Source of the DNA: Scenedesmus sp. ARA3
Lineage: Eukaryota > Chlorophyta > Chlorophyceae > Sphaeropleales > Scenedesmaceae
Reading direction: 5' to 3'
NCBI GenBank assembly: GCA_004335835.1
Contig: RWJK01000566.1
Location: 1 to 64,000, forward strand
Length of the DNA stretch: 64,000 nt
Positions 21,310 through 30,464 of the stretch are shown in pieces. The notes under the pieces were generated by a model that was given only the letters and a program-made list of their open reading frames with translations, did no database searches and was not told the origin of the DNA. How positions within the stretch are numbered: position 1 is the first letter of the stretch; the number at the start of each line of letters is the position of its first letter. Made by a program: the position numbers and the translations under genes.

Positions 21310-22770
21310 ACGGGCTGTTGGGGGCGCTGCTGTGCCGCCAGGAGGCGACCGTCGTCACAGCAGTGAAGCGAACAGGTATTAGCAGTATGTTTTCAAACCA
21401 CACGTCACACCATATGGACAACCCACCATTATCTGTGCCGCTTCCCTGGCTGCTGGTGTGCGCTGCTGTGCTGCCAGGAAGTGGCCATTATTGCCAACGG
21501 CATGTGCGGCACCTGCGCTTCCACATCTCTAACACCCTACACCACCATCTGTGCCGCTTCCCTGGCTGCTGGTGTGCGCTGCTGTGCTGCCAGGAAGTGG
21601 CCATTATTGCCAACGGCACGTGCGACACCTGCGCTTCCACATCTCTAACACCCTACACCACCATCTGTGCCGCTTCCCTGGCTGCAGGTGTGCGCTGCTG
21701 TGCGACCAGGAGGTGGCAATTGTAGCAACCGGCAAGTGCGGCGCCTGCATCACCACATCCCTAACACCCTACACCACTGTCTGTCTCACGTGCCGCGTTG
21801 CAGGTGTGCACTGCTGTGTAACCAAGAAGTGGCCATCGTCGCAACCGGCAAGTGTGGCACGTGTGCCCCGGGCCAGCGTGGCGGCTTCCCTTACTGCTAT
21901 GAGGGCGACGCAGGCTTTGCGCCCGTGTGCGGCGTTGACAACATCACGTACCGCAACAGCGCGGCTGCGCGCGCTGCTGGCGTGGCCATCAGTGCGGGTA
22001 GCTCCTGCGACAGGATGTGCGGCGAGCCGGTGAGCACTGCAGCTGTCTGTTCTCTGTGTTGTGCTAAAGGCTAGGGCTGAGTCTGTCTTGTGCGAGAACA
22101 GTGCTCCTGTGACAGGATGTGCGGCAAGCCGGTGAGCGCTGCAGCTGTCTATTTTCTGTGTTTTCTTTGCTGCTAAAGCCTAGGATTGAGTGTGTCTTAT
22201 GCGAGAACAGTGCTCCTGTGACAGGATGTGTGGCGAGCCGGTGAGTGGCTATATACTCTATAGGTATATAAAGTGGTGGCCAAAGCACAAACTTCAGCAC
22301 TGTCTCCGCTGCACTAAGCGCTGGCAGCGCGGGCATGACTGTACATTAACTCGTCAGTGCGGAACATGTTTGCCAGGCAGCTGATGTGGCGGCTGCCGCT
22401 GCGCTCTGTGGCGTCCTGCGGCTTGCATCTTCCCCTCTGTTACTAGGTGCTTGCTGTGGCATGGCTGCCTGTCAAAACACTGGTTGGACCCTTATCCTTC
22501 TGCTGCTGCCTGCAGGGTGAGGCGTGCTTTGTCGACGCTGCCAATGCTGCGGGCCACACGTGTGCTGCCAATGCTGCTGATGCCGCAGCTGTCTCTACCG
22601 CTCTGTGTGATGCATTCTGTAATGGCTTCCTTTCTCTCTGCTGCCTGCAGGGTGAGGCGTGCTTTGTTGACGCTGCCAATGCTGCGGGCTCAACCTGCTG
22701 TGAAGGCCTGCGCTGCACTAGCGTGGTCAGCCAGGGCTCGCAGCCGCCAACCGGCGTGTGCACGCGCTGA
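16066..22770 (+). CDS. Secreted multi-Kazal protease inhibitor with a Cys-rich tail
   Basis: Nine exons join in phase: 16066-16135, 16634-16861, 17848-18245, 18825-18936, 19624-19938, 20411-20686, 20980-21094, 21804-22029 and 22651-22770, giving 619 residues. Exon 1 is a signal peptide (MFRGAPAAVFWLGAVCLIPA). Six clear Kazal units follow (for example CSVCPKDKSPVCGINGKTF, CACAGATYQPVCGRNGKTY, CGSCPDVFDPVCGANGVTY); one is split by an intron at CGV|DGNTY. Exon 6 has two diverged units, the second with a CC in place of VCG. A further unit is split between exons 7 and 8 (NPVCGSNGKTYPDK|CALLC), and a last one has lost several Cys (DNITYRNSAAARAAG). The final exon has a C-CC-C pattern (GEACF...STCCEGLRC) like small knottin folds. 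Unlike the first Kazal gene there is no hydrophobic tail, so it is probably released. The exon joins are strong; its targets are unknown. Confidence 0.83.
17063..17137 (+). repeat. Donor echo of second Kazal gene exon 2
   Basis: This copies the last ~75 bp of exon 16634-16861 (GAGTGTGTGGGCATGGAGGT...CCAGGTGCCAG) and its GT donor. The copy lacks two bases near GGAGGTGCGG, which shifts the frame relative to the exon. Confidence 0.85.
18446..20113 (+). repeat. Echoes of Kazal exons 3, 4 and 5, including a near-complete exon start
   Basis: 18446-18492 copies the end of exon 3 (GTGTGCTGCCAACTATGCGCC, donor GTGAGT). 19062-19095 copies the end of exon 4. 19375-19456 duplicates the acceptor and first 76 bp of exon 5 almost perfectly and ends at AAGGTGTCG, so it could splice as a half-domain alternative exon. 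20043-20113 is a degraded copy of the end of exon 5. Confidence 0.85.
20134..20152 (+). repeat. Short interstitial telomere-like repeat (TTTAGGG)
   Basis: An intron of the second Kazal gene contains CTTAGGGTTTAGGGTTT, about two and a half units of the plant/algal TTTAGGG telomere repeat. It is too short to be a chromosome end. It may be chance or a repair scar. Confidence 0.4.
20755..20832 (+). repeat. Donor echo of Kazal exon 6
   Basis: This copies the last ~50 bp of exon 20411-20686 (GGAGAGGACACGTCCAAGTG), the donor and about 18 bp of following intron (GTGCGAGCTGTCTGATGG). The duplication therefore clearly spans the splice site. Confidence 0.9.
21261..21307 (+). repeat. (CTG)n microsatellite
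   Basis: About 15-16 CTG units in an intron of the second Kazal gene. It is one of the longest uninterrupted triplet runs in the window. Confidence 0.95.
21325..21803 (+). repeat. Acceptor-echo array before Kazal exon 8 (116 bp period)
   Basis: The unit is about 60 bp of intron 3' end plus about 55 bp of exon start (GTGTGCGCTGCTGTG...GTGGCC). Copies begin near 21457, 21573 and 21689 ahead of the real exon at 21804, and a fourth degraded copy lies near 21327. The two copies at 21457 and 21573 read CTGCTGGTGTGC, so the acceptor AG is gone. The 21689 copy and the real exon read GCAGGTGTGC and keep it. Confidence 0.9.
22030..22590 (+). repeat. Echoes on both sides of the last Kazal intron
   Basis: The end of exon 8 (TGACAGGATGTG...GAGCCG, then GTGAG) is repeated at about 22105-22140 and 22212-22247, a spacing near 110 bp. 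The start of exon 9 (GCAGGGTGAGGCGTGCTTTG) is repeated at 22513-22560 ahead of the real start at 22651. This intron is therefore mostly echoes from both flanks. Confidence 0.88.
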
Positions 22771-24230
22771 TGGATTATCGCTTTTTGAGGAAGGGATGGC
22801 AACCATGGAGGAACGTTCCTTGCCTTCATCATCATGCCCATCCTTCACCACCAAAATGCGGCTGGTCAATATGGGGAGCGTCTGTGAACATTTGGGTGCT
22901 GCTTGGCGGGAACAGGCTGGTTGGGCAACCACCGCATCCACCAACCATCAGCTGTCACTTATGACCCTGAGGCGCAGGAGGGTATCTAAATGGGGTATGT
23001 ATGACAGGTGGCAACCGAGTAGCTGCTGCGGCTGCCTGTTAGGCGATCTCACAGCGGTTTCGATGTTCGGGTGCTGGAGAACACAATCTTGCATGGTGGC
23101 AGCATGCCGCACGGTGTGGGTGGGAGGAGTGTGCGTGTGTGATAGGGATGGGTGTTGATGAGAGAAGCCGCAGACGCTTCAAAACAGATGTCGAATGTGG
23201 TGGCATGCAGACAGCTGCACAGAAGGTGTTGCTGAAACGCAATGCTGATGGCAAGCCGGTTGGCTGATAGTGTGACGTATATGTACAGTACTGCTTACGT
23301 AGGAACAACTTGTTGAACCACAAATTTGCGCTGCTGATCAGCATCCATGATGCGTGCGCGTATGATGCCGCATGGCACGTTGTGCAGAAGTTCACAAACA
23401 CAGAGTACTCTCCTGTGAGATGTGGCCGGCTGTGCAAGGAAGCCATCCGCGGAGCAGATGTTCAGACTTCAGCTTTTGACTGTTGACTGCTTACAGTTGT
23501 AAATGGGCGAGTCTGCTTTGATAGATAGGTGCACGTGGTTACATGCATGTGGGGTCCTTGCACCCTGTGATGAAGATCGTGTGTAACCGCCAAGGCATAT
23601 GTTGACACTTGTCGGACAAGTCAGTGCGTGCACCACCAGTGGTATCACTGTGGTAGCTGGTGTGATCCGATACAGCACGCCACAAGCATACACAATGCGT
23701 TTGTTACATACTAACTGAGCATGGTGCTTGTGCTTGTAATGTGTGGCCTGCATGCAGGTTGCGCAACTTTCTATGCCACATGTAGCTGGCCAGCTCTAGG
23801 TATAGCACGCGGTGCTGTTGACCAACAACCGCACCATAAGAGTACTAATCCAAGGCTTGCGACAGTGTTCACATTGTGCATGCTACTGCACCGCACATCA
23901 GGCAGCAAGTACGTGTACACAACTCGACTCCACACAAACACACCACAATCCCACCCAACGCCGCAGCCGCCCACAGCTGCCCAACAGTCATTCACGGTGG
24001 TCGGCCACACTGCCACGGGGTACCTGCAGCGCCTGTGGTAGCCTCACAACATCGACCTATTACTGCCTCCGCCAAAAGCTCACTGCACATCGTTGTGCCG
24101 CACATCTTGGTGCGGTATGATACGGCAGACTCTGCAAACAGGCAGCCCCCGAGGTGCTGGCGGCTACCATTCGCCTGCATCCCATCTTGCTCAACATCAG
24201 GCGCTTGCTGAGTACGGTGCGAGGCTTGGT
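22771..24230. other. Convergent intergenic stretch, no gene seen
   Basis: This lies between the 3' ends of the second Kazal gene (+) and the CFDP1/Swc5 gene (-). Short open frames on both strands show no domain, signal peptide or splice support. Confidence 0.45.
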
Positions 24231-24235
24231 GCTGC

Positions 24236-24530
24236 CTCACAGCCGGCCTAGGCACCCATGCAGCCACGCATTGGGCGCTTGGCATCATGCCACACGATGC
24301 ACATGCATCATGCCACACGGTGCATCATGCATCAAGCCGCACGGTGCATCATGCATCATGCCGCACGGTGCGCCTCACAGCCAGCCGAGCAAGCGCACGT
24401 CGCTGGCCAGGCGCTTGTGACCTGCTGTTGTCTCGAGCAGCCCTAGGCAAGTGTTCCTTTTCTACAGGTTATGAGCCCACAGCCAGATCACAGCCTGCCG
24501 CGCAGGCGCACGTCTGCCGCCAGGCCTGCA
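24236..24530 (-). repeat. Degenerate copies of the CFDP1/Swc5 3' end, plus a ~20 bp satellite
   Basis: Beyond the stop codon (24563-24565), diverged copies of the terminal coding bases recur at about 24478-24525, 24373-24417 and 24236-24290, recognised by CCTCACAGCC plus GGCGCTTG or GCGCACGTC. Between about 24283 and 24372 a short tandem repeat (CATCATGCCACACGGTG and variants) occurs about four times. Confidence 0.75.
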
Positions 24531-24562
24531 GCTGCCACCCCTGCATCTGTGTGGTGTGTGCC

Positions 24563-25974
24563 TCACAGCCGGCCGCGCAGGCGCACGTCTGATGCGAGGC
24601 GCTTGTCGCGCTCCAGCTCGTACTCGCGCAGCTCCGCACGCTTGAGGAAGTCCTGCAGGGTGACAAGGCAGACAGGCACAGGCACAGGCGCACAAGGTGT
24701 CATTGCAAAAAGATGGCAAGCATGACCAGGGAACTCCGCGCGCTTGAGGAAGTCCTGCAGGGTGACAAGGCAGACAGGCACAGGCACAGGCACACAAGGT
24801 GCCATTGCAAAAAGATAGCACCCATGACCAGGCAACTCCGCAAGCTTGAGGAAGTCCTGCAGGCATGGACCCAGGCACAGGCACAAAAACCAAGAAAGAC
24901 ATTGCTGGAGCCATCCGCGCCTGTTGTTTTCGGGAGTCTCTGTGCGCTGAAACTAGAATAAGTCGTAACTGGGTAGGGGAGAGTACAGGCACACGTGGCG
25001 CAACAGAGCCATGCGTGTGAGGCACATGCACAGCAAAAAACATTGCAGCAGTCATCACTGCTGTTTCAACGCGCGCAGCTCTGCGCACTTCAGGAAGGTT
25101 AAACTGAAAGGAACATGATAGACAGGCACAAGCATAAACACCCCAGAGGTCATGAACCGTTGGAGGCAACTCCGCAAATGAGCGCGCCCGGCGCAGTGCT
25201 GCACATCATCCAGCACACAACAGCACACCACAGCAAGCCACAGTGCACCACCAGCAGCCCGCCGCACCTGGCGCTCCAGGTACTGCTTGTCGCTGCGCCG
25301 GTGCGCCTCCAGCTCCTCCTGCAGCTGCTCTGACCGCAGCTGCGAAGCCGCAGACATTCTTGCCCCAACATGCAACAGCGCGCTGTTGCAAGCGCCGCAG
25401 CAGGTGCCCAATCGCAGCACACCACCAGCCAGCACGCCCCACCCGGTGCTCCAGCAACACGTCCCCAGCACCCATCAGCACACCACAGCACACCACAGCA
25501 CGCCACAGCACGCCGCAGCACACCAGCCAGCCCGCCGCACCTGTCGCTCCAGGTACTGCTTGTCGCTGCGCCGGTGCGCCTCCAGCTCCTCCTGCAGCCC
25601 CGCGTCAGCAGCCTTGGCGCCCTGCCAGTCCATCTTGGTCTTGTCCAGCACCGTGACCTGGCGGCAGCAGCAGCAGCAGCAGCAACAGCAACAACATGCA
25701 TTCAGCAGTGAGAAAGTGCTGCATTGGCACATGAAACAGTTACAAGTTCCTCAACACATAGTACTCGATGTTGTGTACCTCACTACGTGTTACGAACACA
25801 GCGCCATGGCAGCAACAGGGGCGCCACGTTCACCTGTTTGCTGCAGACGCGACTGTGCTAGCCAGGTACAGCAGACGCAGCGCCCATTGTGGTGCAGTGA
25901 GATACCATGCACCGTCATGACATCAACAAACCCCAAGCACAGTTATCTCCAGGACCACAACAGCGCCATGTGCA

Positions 25975-26009
<35 letters not shown>

Positions 26010-26400
26010 GCTGCTGTGACTATGAATGTTGCTGCATATCTTGGGCAGCAGCAGCCCGCGGCGCACCTTCTTCTTGGACTCTATCTGCTGCAGGAACGCG
26101 TCCAGGCCGCCTGCTGCTGCAGCCGCCTTCTGCTTCTCTGCCGCACGCTGCGCCTCCTTGCTGTCCCTGTCCACCTGCAGCTCCACCTGCAGCAGCAGCA
26201 GCAGCAGCAGCAGGCACATGCAGCACGGCGGCCAGCAGGATTGCATGGTTTTAAACTGTAGGACAACTCAGACCATGTCATTGCATGCGCTGTCCCTGTC
26301 CGCCTGCAGCTCTGCCTGCAGCAGCCGCAGAGGACATGGACACGCTATTGTCAGTGACAGCAGTCAATGACACGTGTGCTGTCCCTGTCCACCTGCAGCC

Positions 26401-26435
<35 letters not shown>

Positions 26436-27695
26436 CCCGATCTAGACGATGTCGTAGTACTACAGCCTGTGACACATGTGCAGCCGGTTGTCCACCTGCA
26501 GCTCCACCTGCAGCTCCACCTGCAGCAGCAGCAGCAGCAGCAGACATGCAGGTGCCGCCAGTACGACAGGGTTTACAGGGTGCTTGCAAGCATCGCAGCA
26601 GCACATGCCAAGTGACATCAACACGTGTGGTGTCCTTGTCCACTTGCAGCTCAACCTGCAGCAGCTGCCACAGCCACAGTGCAGGCATGCGCAGCATGAC
26701 AGCCTACCGGGCTGAACCCATGCTGGCAAGCATGCCATGACATGCCATGCGATGACATGACATGACATGACGTGTCAATAAACATGTTTAACCGCTGATC
26801 ACTTAGTGTGTGGCAGCAGTGTCACCCGGTGTCACACAGCAAGCTCACCTCGATGTCCTTGCCAGCACAGCGGTGCGTCTCCTTGAGCGTAACCACTTAC
26901 TGTCTAAAGACTATGGTTTAAAGGGTCTAGAGGGTTCAATATATATAATTTGAAATTTGAAATCAAGCTCACCTCGATGTCCTTGCCGGCAAAGCGGCGC
27001 GTCTCCTTGAGCGTCACCTTGTTGTAGCCGCTCACCACACCGCCCAGGGCGCCCTCCTTGGCGGCAGCCAGCGCGGCAGCAGCAGCAGCACGCAGCGCTG
27101 ACGACCGCTCGTCCTGCTGCTGCTGCTGCTGCTGCTGCTGTGCGGCGCTGCTGGTGCCTGCTGCAGCGTCTGCTGCTGGGGTGGCTGCTCCGTCTGCTGC
27201 GTCTGCCGGTGGCGGCGTAGCGCCAGGTGCCGCTGCTGCTGCTTTGCTGCCGCTGCCTGGCGTTGCTGCTGCTGCTGCTGCTGCTGGGCTGGGCTTGCCC
27301 TTGGAGCCTGGCATGATGCCCAGGTTGCGCATCCACAGCTGCACACAGCACGGCACAGCACAGTGCAAACCGATACACCGCACGTTGCGTGTAGCAAAGG
27401 GAGGGGCAGAGAGCCACACACACAGCAAGCAAGAAACATTACAGTACAACACAGCACAGCATGTTGCAGTGCAACAAGGCGAGAGAAACAAAGAGCACCA
27501 CGCAGCGCCGACAGCACGACTACGATGCAGCAGCTGCACAGGGCACACCTGCACACAGTGCGTCGTTGCTTCGAGATGGCGGGGTTATGCCTGCTCTGCT
27601 GTGCTATGCATATGCTGCTGCATCTGTCGACAACACATACACCCCATGCCTTGATATGCTTCACTCCTACAACCCAGCTCAAGCCCCAGCAAAAG

Positions 27696-27739
<44 letters not shown>

Positions 27740-29311
27740 AGTACAGGACGCTCTGAGCATGCACCACATCCAGTTCGTGCCATTTGCTCACTGCTGCTGC
27801 AGACGTGATGGTCTGTGAAGGAAGGCACCAAGCACACTCAATGCCTGCGTGTCGTTCCAATCATATGCTTGTGAATCCCCCTGCGTGCCATCTCAGCCGC
27901 TGCACCGCGCCCCGCACCAGGTCTGTGTTGCGCCTCTTTGTGGGGCCTGTGTTGCTGCCTGCATCTGTTCAACAGCACACAGTCGCTGCCTATTCCCCAC
28001 CGCCACACCCCATGATTGTCGCCCCATGGCCACGCACCAGGTCTGTGTTGCGCTTCTTCTTGGGGTCTGTGTTGCTGCAGAGGCTGGCCAGGCTGATGCT
28101 GCTGCGGCTGAGCTTGCCCACGGAGCCGGTGGCCGCCACCTGCACAGCACACCGCAGCACAAATCAGCGTTACTAGTACGTGGGTGTTTCTGCTAGGATC
28201 TGAGCACACCGCTCAGAGCCAGTGGCCGCCACCTGCACAGCACACCGCAGCACACCACACCACACGATCAGCACGCCACGCACAGCCATCATCCCGCTGG
28301 GATCGTTCTCAGCTGCAGTCCAACATGGTGCAGCGGCTGCCATCAGCAAGGACGCAACAGCTTCTTAGAGTTCCGTTCGCTGTGTTGCTGCCTGTTCTGC
28401 GCAGATGTGTTATGTCGCTGCCACTCGAGAGCCACCGCAAGGCACATGAACTCATCATCAAGCCTATGTGCCGCCTGCTCAGTGCAGTGAGGCTACTAGG
28501 TGCATTCGTGAGCCAGCTCAAGAGCCGCCTCAACGGCCATCTTTGATAACATTACAGTACGCAGTTCTCAAGTAGCCACAGCAGCCACAGCAGCAGCCAC
28601 GGCCCCACCACGCAGCTCAAACAGGCGACAGCGGCCTCACCTGCACCTGCTCCCACATGGCTCCAATGCGGGCCTTCTTTGCGGCCTGCGCAGGCGTCAC
28701 CACGCCGTCATCCGCTGCTGCTGCCGTCGCAGCGGCTGCTGCTGCGCGGTGTTCTTTGTCAGCATCGCCCTCGTCTGCTGCGAATGCGCCCCTCCTGCGA
28801 GCATCCAGCCAAGCAGCAGGCACGACACGCAGTGTCACACAGTGTTAGGGAAACTGCTCTAATGCTGTTCAAACCTATGCCTGATCGTCAACATGGTGCA
28901 AGCATATGGGCATACGGTTGGCAGAACTCAGCCAAGCCCTGTGCAAGCTGCCGGCCTGCATCTGTCCACAGGTCACTGCCGGCATGGCTCTGCTGCTGCT
29001 GCTGCTGCTCCCGCTCCTAGGACTGAAGGCACACTGTGGCACGTCAGGCACCTGCATGCATGCCTGCAGCTGCTGCTGTGCTGTGTGATATGTGCCAGGA
29101 CAAAAGCCAATCACACTTTCTATATTCTTGCATCTCTAGCATCAATCACCGCATGCCTTGTTCTCACGACGCACCGCTTCCTGTTGGCGCCACCCTGCTG
29201 CTGCTGCTGCTGCTGCCCCGGCTCTTTCTCCCCAGTGGGGTCCAGGGTTGGGTTGTAGTCGTCATCCTCCTCATCAGATGACGGCAGGTTAGCATTGGCC
29301 AGGCTGGCCAT
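24563..29311 (-). CDS. CFDP1: BCNT-C domain protein, CFDP1/Swc5-like SWR1-complex subunit
   Basis: Swc5/CFDP1 proteins belong to the SWR1/SRCAP chromatin remodeller that deposits H2A.Z in nucleosomes. Seven minus-strand exons join in phase: 29311-29175, 28794-28641, 28139-28038, 27338-26973, 26186-26067, 25657-25541 and 24652-24563, giving 361 residues. The N-terminus has the acidic SSDEEDDDYNP motif typical of the family, which binds histones. The BCNT-C region runs over the last four exons: KVTLKETRRFAGKDIEV, VDRDSKEAQ, then VLDKTKMDWQGAK (family TKLDWxGFK), LEAHRRSDKQYLERQ and DFLKRAELREYELERDKRL. The middle is Ala/Pro/Gln low complexity. There is a possible nuclear signal DPKKKR in exon 3. 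The gene is divergent from PRP19. Echo copies fill four of six introns. Exon joins and family call are both strong. Confidence 0.88.
24726..25140 (-). repeat. Acceptor echoes of the last CFDP1/Swc5 exon (105 bp period)
   Basis: The border CGCTTGAGGAAGTCCTGCAGG (plus strand) occurs at 24638, about 24743 and about 24848. The first two spacings share the intron sequence ACAAGGCAGACAGGCACAGG. A more degraded fourth copy with a related AGACAGGCACAAGC tail lies at about 25066-25140. Confidence 0.88.
25252..25345 (-). repeat. Donor echo of CFDP1/Swc5 exon 6
   Basis: This copies about 75 bp of exon 25657-25541 (AGGTACTGCTTGTCGCTGCG, plus strand) with its donor. The donor side reads GCCGCACCTGGCGCTCC. 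It diverges toward the exon interior after CTCCTGCAG. Confidence 0.88.
26280..26670 (-). repeat. Four acceptor echoes of CFDP1/Swc5 exon 5
   Basis: The plus-strand border TGTCCCTGTCCACCTGCAGC plus CAGC-repeat at 26161-26200 recurs at about 26290, 26378, 26488 and 26631, each with a diverged stretch of intron. The array ends near a short ATGAC pentamer run (about 26736-26772). Confidence 0.85.
26846..28250 (-). repeat. Echoes of CFDP1/Swc5 exons 3 and 4
   Basis: 26846-26895 copies the end of exon 4 (AAGCTCACCTCGATGTCCTT). 27895-27955 copies the end of exon 3 (CACCAGGTCTGTGTTGCGC). 28205-28250 copies the start of exon 3 with its acceptor (AGTGGCCGCCACCTGCACAG). A (CTG)n run occupies 27696-27739. 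Confidence 0.85.
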
Positions 29312-30464
29312 GGCTGCTGCTGCTGCTCCCGCTAGGGAACAGCTGCTGGCGTTTAGCTAAGCGGCTGCCCACACCGTCGTCAGGGAGCCAGTTGCTGTGT
29401 GATGCACTGTTGCAGAGCCTGCACAGAGGAAACGCGTGGGGGTGCGTAAGCTCGCACTGCTGTGTGGTGGCTAAGTGTGCAATTGCAGTAACCCTGGCTG
29501 GCCTTGACTGCTGCAGACAGTGCTACTGCAGTCAGTGCTGCAAACGCTATTGCTTGCAGGTTAGAGCCTCAGCGCTGACATCTGTTTTTTTCTATATGAC
29601 ACCTGTATGTTGCAACTGTTTGGTGTCCTGAGCTGTGGGGGCCAGTGGAACAAGCCAGGTGATGTCGTTGCAGCAGCTACTGCTGCCGTGTAAATCCTTC
29701 AGAACCACCGCTTGATCGCGCGAGGGTGGCGTCACTGTGACTATCAATGTCGATTGCTTAAAAGGCAGGTAGCCATGTAGCCTGTAAACCTGTAGCTGCA
29801 CAGCAAAGACCGTCACCGGGGAGCCCGGTGTTCGTGCCTTGTTATCTTGCGGCACAGGGGTCCAGGGCGGATTCTTGATCGCTGATTGCGTGCTTGTGAT
29901 GTTGACACTGTCAGCTGCTTACGTTGCGTTTGAACAACACAGACCTGAAAGGCTGCGGGTGCGGGAACTGTATCGATCTGCTGTGATCGATCTACTGAGC
30001 TGTTTTCCATAAGTGTTTTTCTGATAAGAAAAGCTTGATCGATTTAGTCAGTCGCTGGCACCGGAGCCAGGAGCAGCAGCACCACCAGCAGCAGCAGGCA
30101 CCAGGGTGAGTCTGCTGTCCTTGTGCCTAGCTGCGACTGCTGCAAAGCACGCATATTGCTACTTTACAGCTCTAGCTTGTAAAATATCAGGATCACCTGC
30201 GTACAGGCAGTCACATGCTTCTTGGCAGGCACTATCACTGCTGCCGCTGCTGCTGCATGCCTGCCCGCCATGCGCCACAGGTGCCCACAGATACGCCCTG
30301 CAGCCAGCAGCAGCAGCAGCTGTGTGGCTTGCGCCAGGGCCAGCCTTGTGCAGCAGCAGCAGCAGCAGCAGCCACCACACTACTAGCAGCACTGGCCACA
30401 GCACTGGCCTCTTAGCTGCAGCCACACCGCAGCCCAGCAGCACGGCAGGCAGCTACCAGCAGCC
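29312..30464. promoter_or_regulatory. Divergent upstream region shared by CFDP1/Swc5 and PRP19
   Basis: About 1.15 kb separates the two start codons. No gene is supported inside it. The stretch 29580-30050 is relatively AT-rich with little triplet repetition. A GTGAGT at 30103 and several CAGs near 30280-30460 allow a 5' UTR intron in PRP19, but nothing fixes it. Confidence 0.4.

Noticed and set aside
21325..21803. CRISPR-like array
   Set aside because: The regular 116 bp units have no alternating constant repeat and unique spacer; each is a diverged copy of an exon border in a eukaryotic gene.
23039..23446. 135-codon minus-strand open frame
   Set aside because: No recognisable feature; it lies in a convergent intergenic region.
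24462..25169. 235-codon minus-strand open frame
   Set aside because: It is out of frame with the real CFDP1/Swc5 exon 7 and consists of repeated echo units (ALSPCRTSSSV-like repeats).
27032..27769. 245-codon minus-strand frame overlapping CFDP1/Swc5 exon 4
   Set aside because: It is in a different frame from the BCNT exon and is Gln/Cys-rich because of the CAG runs.
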